NCBI GenBank assembly: GCA_028819195.1
Contig: JAPPMF010000012.1
Span: forward strand, 248,001-312,000
Length of the DNA stretch: 64,000 bases
From: Bin55 sp028819195
GTDB taxonomy: Bacteria > Pseudomonadota > Gammaproteobacteria > Pseudomonadales > Azotimanducaceae
Direction of reading: 5' to 3'
Each line of letters starts with the position of its first letter. The first letter of the stretch is position 1. The notes under the pieces were generated by a model, which saw nothing but the letters and a program-made list of their open reading frames with translations, was not told the origin of the DNA and searched no databases. A program made the translations under genes and the position numbers. This document shows, one piece after another, positions 63,576 through 64,000 of the stretch.

Positions 63576-64000
63576 ATGTATAAGTGGTCTTTGGTTTGGG
63601 CAGTCGCTCATCGTGAGTGGTCCGAAGCGGTTTCCTCTCCCTTATTTTGGTTAGGTGCCCTAGGGCTACCCTTAATACTGTTTGTTCTTTTACCGATTGG
63701 ATTGTTTCTCTTTTTAGGTTCTCAAGTTAAAGACGAGTCTGGGGCATTGGACGTCGTACCGCCCACTGAATCGGACGTTTCTTCAATTGTTACCCATTTG
63801 AATCAACAAGACACTTTGGTTGTTGAAAGTTCACTACCAACTTTGCAGAACAACACGCGAAGTACACATAACGAAACAGAATTTGATTCGGACATTTATT
63901 CTTACTTCATGTTTGTCGTGCTTTTCTTTATCTTTTTACAAAGCATCATAGTCTCGTTGATTCTGCTTAGTGTCATTCAAGAAAAGTCTAGCAAACTGAT
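63576..64000 (+). CDS. ABC-2 type permease, NatB-like, 3' end cut by window
   Basis: ATG 63576 is one base after the ATPase stop; ATG 63561 in the same frame would overlap it by 14 bases. Visible are MYKWSLVWAVAHREWSE, one helix (GALGLPLILFVLLPIGLFLFLG), a periplasmic acidic segment, a second helix (YFMFVVLFFIFLQSIIVSLILL) and SVIQEKSSKL, a common NatB/ABC-2 stretch. The window ends within this gene. Confidence 0.8.
   Translation, partial: MYKWSLVWAVAHREWSEAVSSPLFWLGALGLPLILFVLLPIGLFLFLGSQVKDESGALDVVPPTESDVSSIVTHLNQQDTLVVESSLPTLQNNTRSTHNETEFDSDIYSYFMFVVLFFIFLQSIIVSLILLSVIQEKSSKL

Noticed and set aside
1..64000. CRISPR arrays, insertion sequences, prophage genes
   Set aside because: No spaced direct repeats, transposase motifs or phage structural genes are seen in any part of the window.

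Overview
The window is a gene-dense, moderately AT-rich stretch of a gammaproteobacterial chromosome. The evidence is conserved gammaproteobacterial gene orders: lptG-lptF divergent from holC-valS, rluD divergent from bamD, and ispB divergent from rplU-rpmA-obgE followed by rpsT, murJ, ribF and lspA. LPS transport (LptF/LptG), BamD and lipoprotein signal peptidase show a Gram-negative envelope. FabY and a Pseudomonas-like order around obgE point to a relative of the Pseudomonas/Oceanospirillales side of the class, but no species is recognised. Non-AUG starts are unusually frequent and Shine-Dalgarno motifs are mostly weak. No insertion sequence, prophage or CRISPR array is visible.

Layout. 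1-1789: tgt and queA (queuosine). 1876-4457: two unknown extracytoplasmic proteins, the first with a zinc-protease HELLH motif. 4648-6514: a DUF385 protein, a YgjP-type metallopeptidase, tRNA-Leu(CAA) and an RDD membrane protein. 6455-11961: lptG, lptF, holC, valS. 11958-14004: a quinone oxidoreductase that appears to start with CTG, and hemH. 14085-19141: a 1406-residue duplicated membrane protein with a TonB-plug-like segment, then a TSUP exporter. 19125-27723: a 1640-residue single-chain acetyl-CoA carboxylase, moaB, thiolase and fabY. 27733-33398: prfC, a holD-like gene, a small basic protein, phhB, an unknown anchored protein, msrQ and msrP. 33733-38240: GPP34 protein, a 42-residue membrane protein, ilvC, rluD, bamD. 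38285-45023: lspA, ribF, murJ, rpsT, obgE, rpmA, rplU, ispB and tRNA-Pro(CGG). 45136-56443: an ABC transporter, a FemAB-like protein, the RDD-SpoIIM-DUF4129-DUF4350-MoxR-DUF58 cluster and two more RDD proteins. 56470-64000: asnS, a two-gene heterodimeric ABC exporter with damaged N-termini, lipA, and a NatAB-like ABC transporter cut by the window end.

How genes work together. The fused carboxylase would make malonyl-CoA and FabY would condense acetyl-CoA with malonyl-ACP, so the 19-28 kb region looks like a fatty-acid initiation locus. The 48-55 kb cluster is a tightly overlapping operon of membrane proteins around a MoxR ATPase and a DUF58 protein, probably a chaperone-like envelope system. 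The most unusual items are the carboxylase with its reversed domain order, the adjacent ABC exporter genes disrupted at the same structural position (a frameshift in one, an in-frame TGA in the other), the CTG start of the oxidoreductase, and the duplicated membrane protein carrying a plug-like insert.
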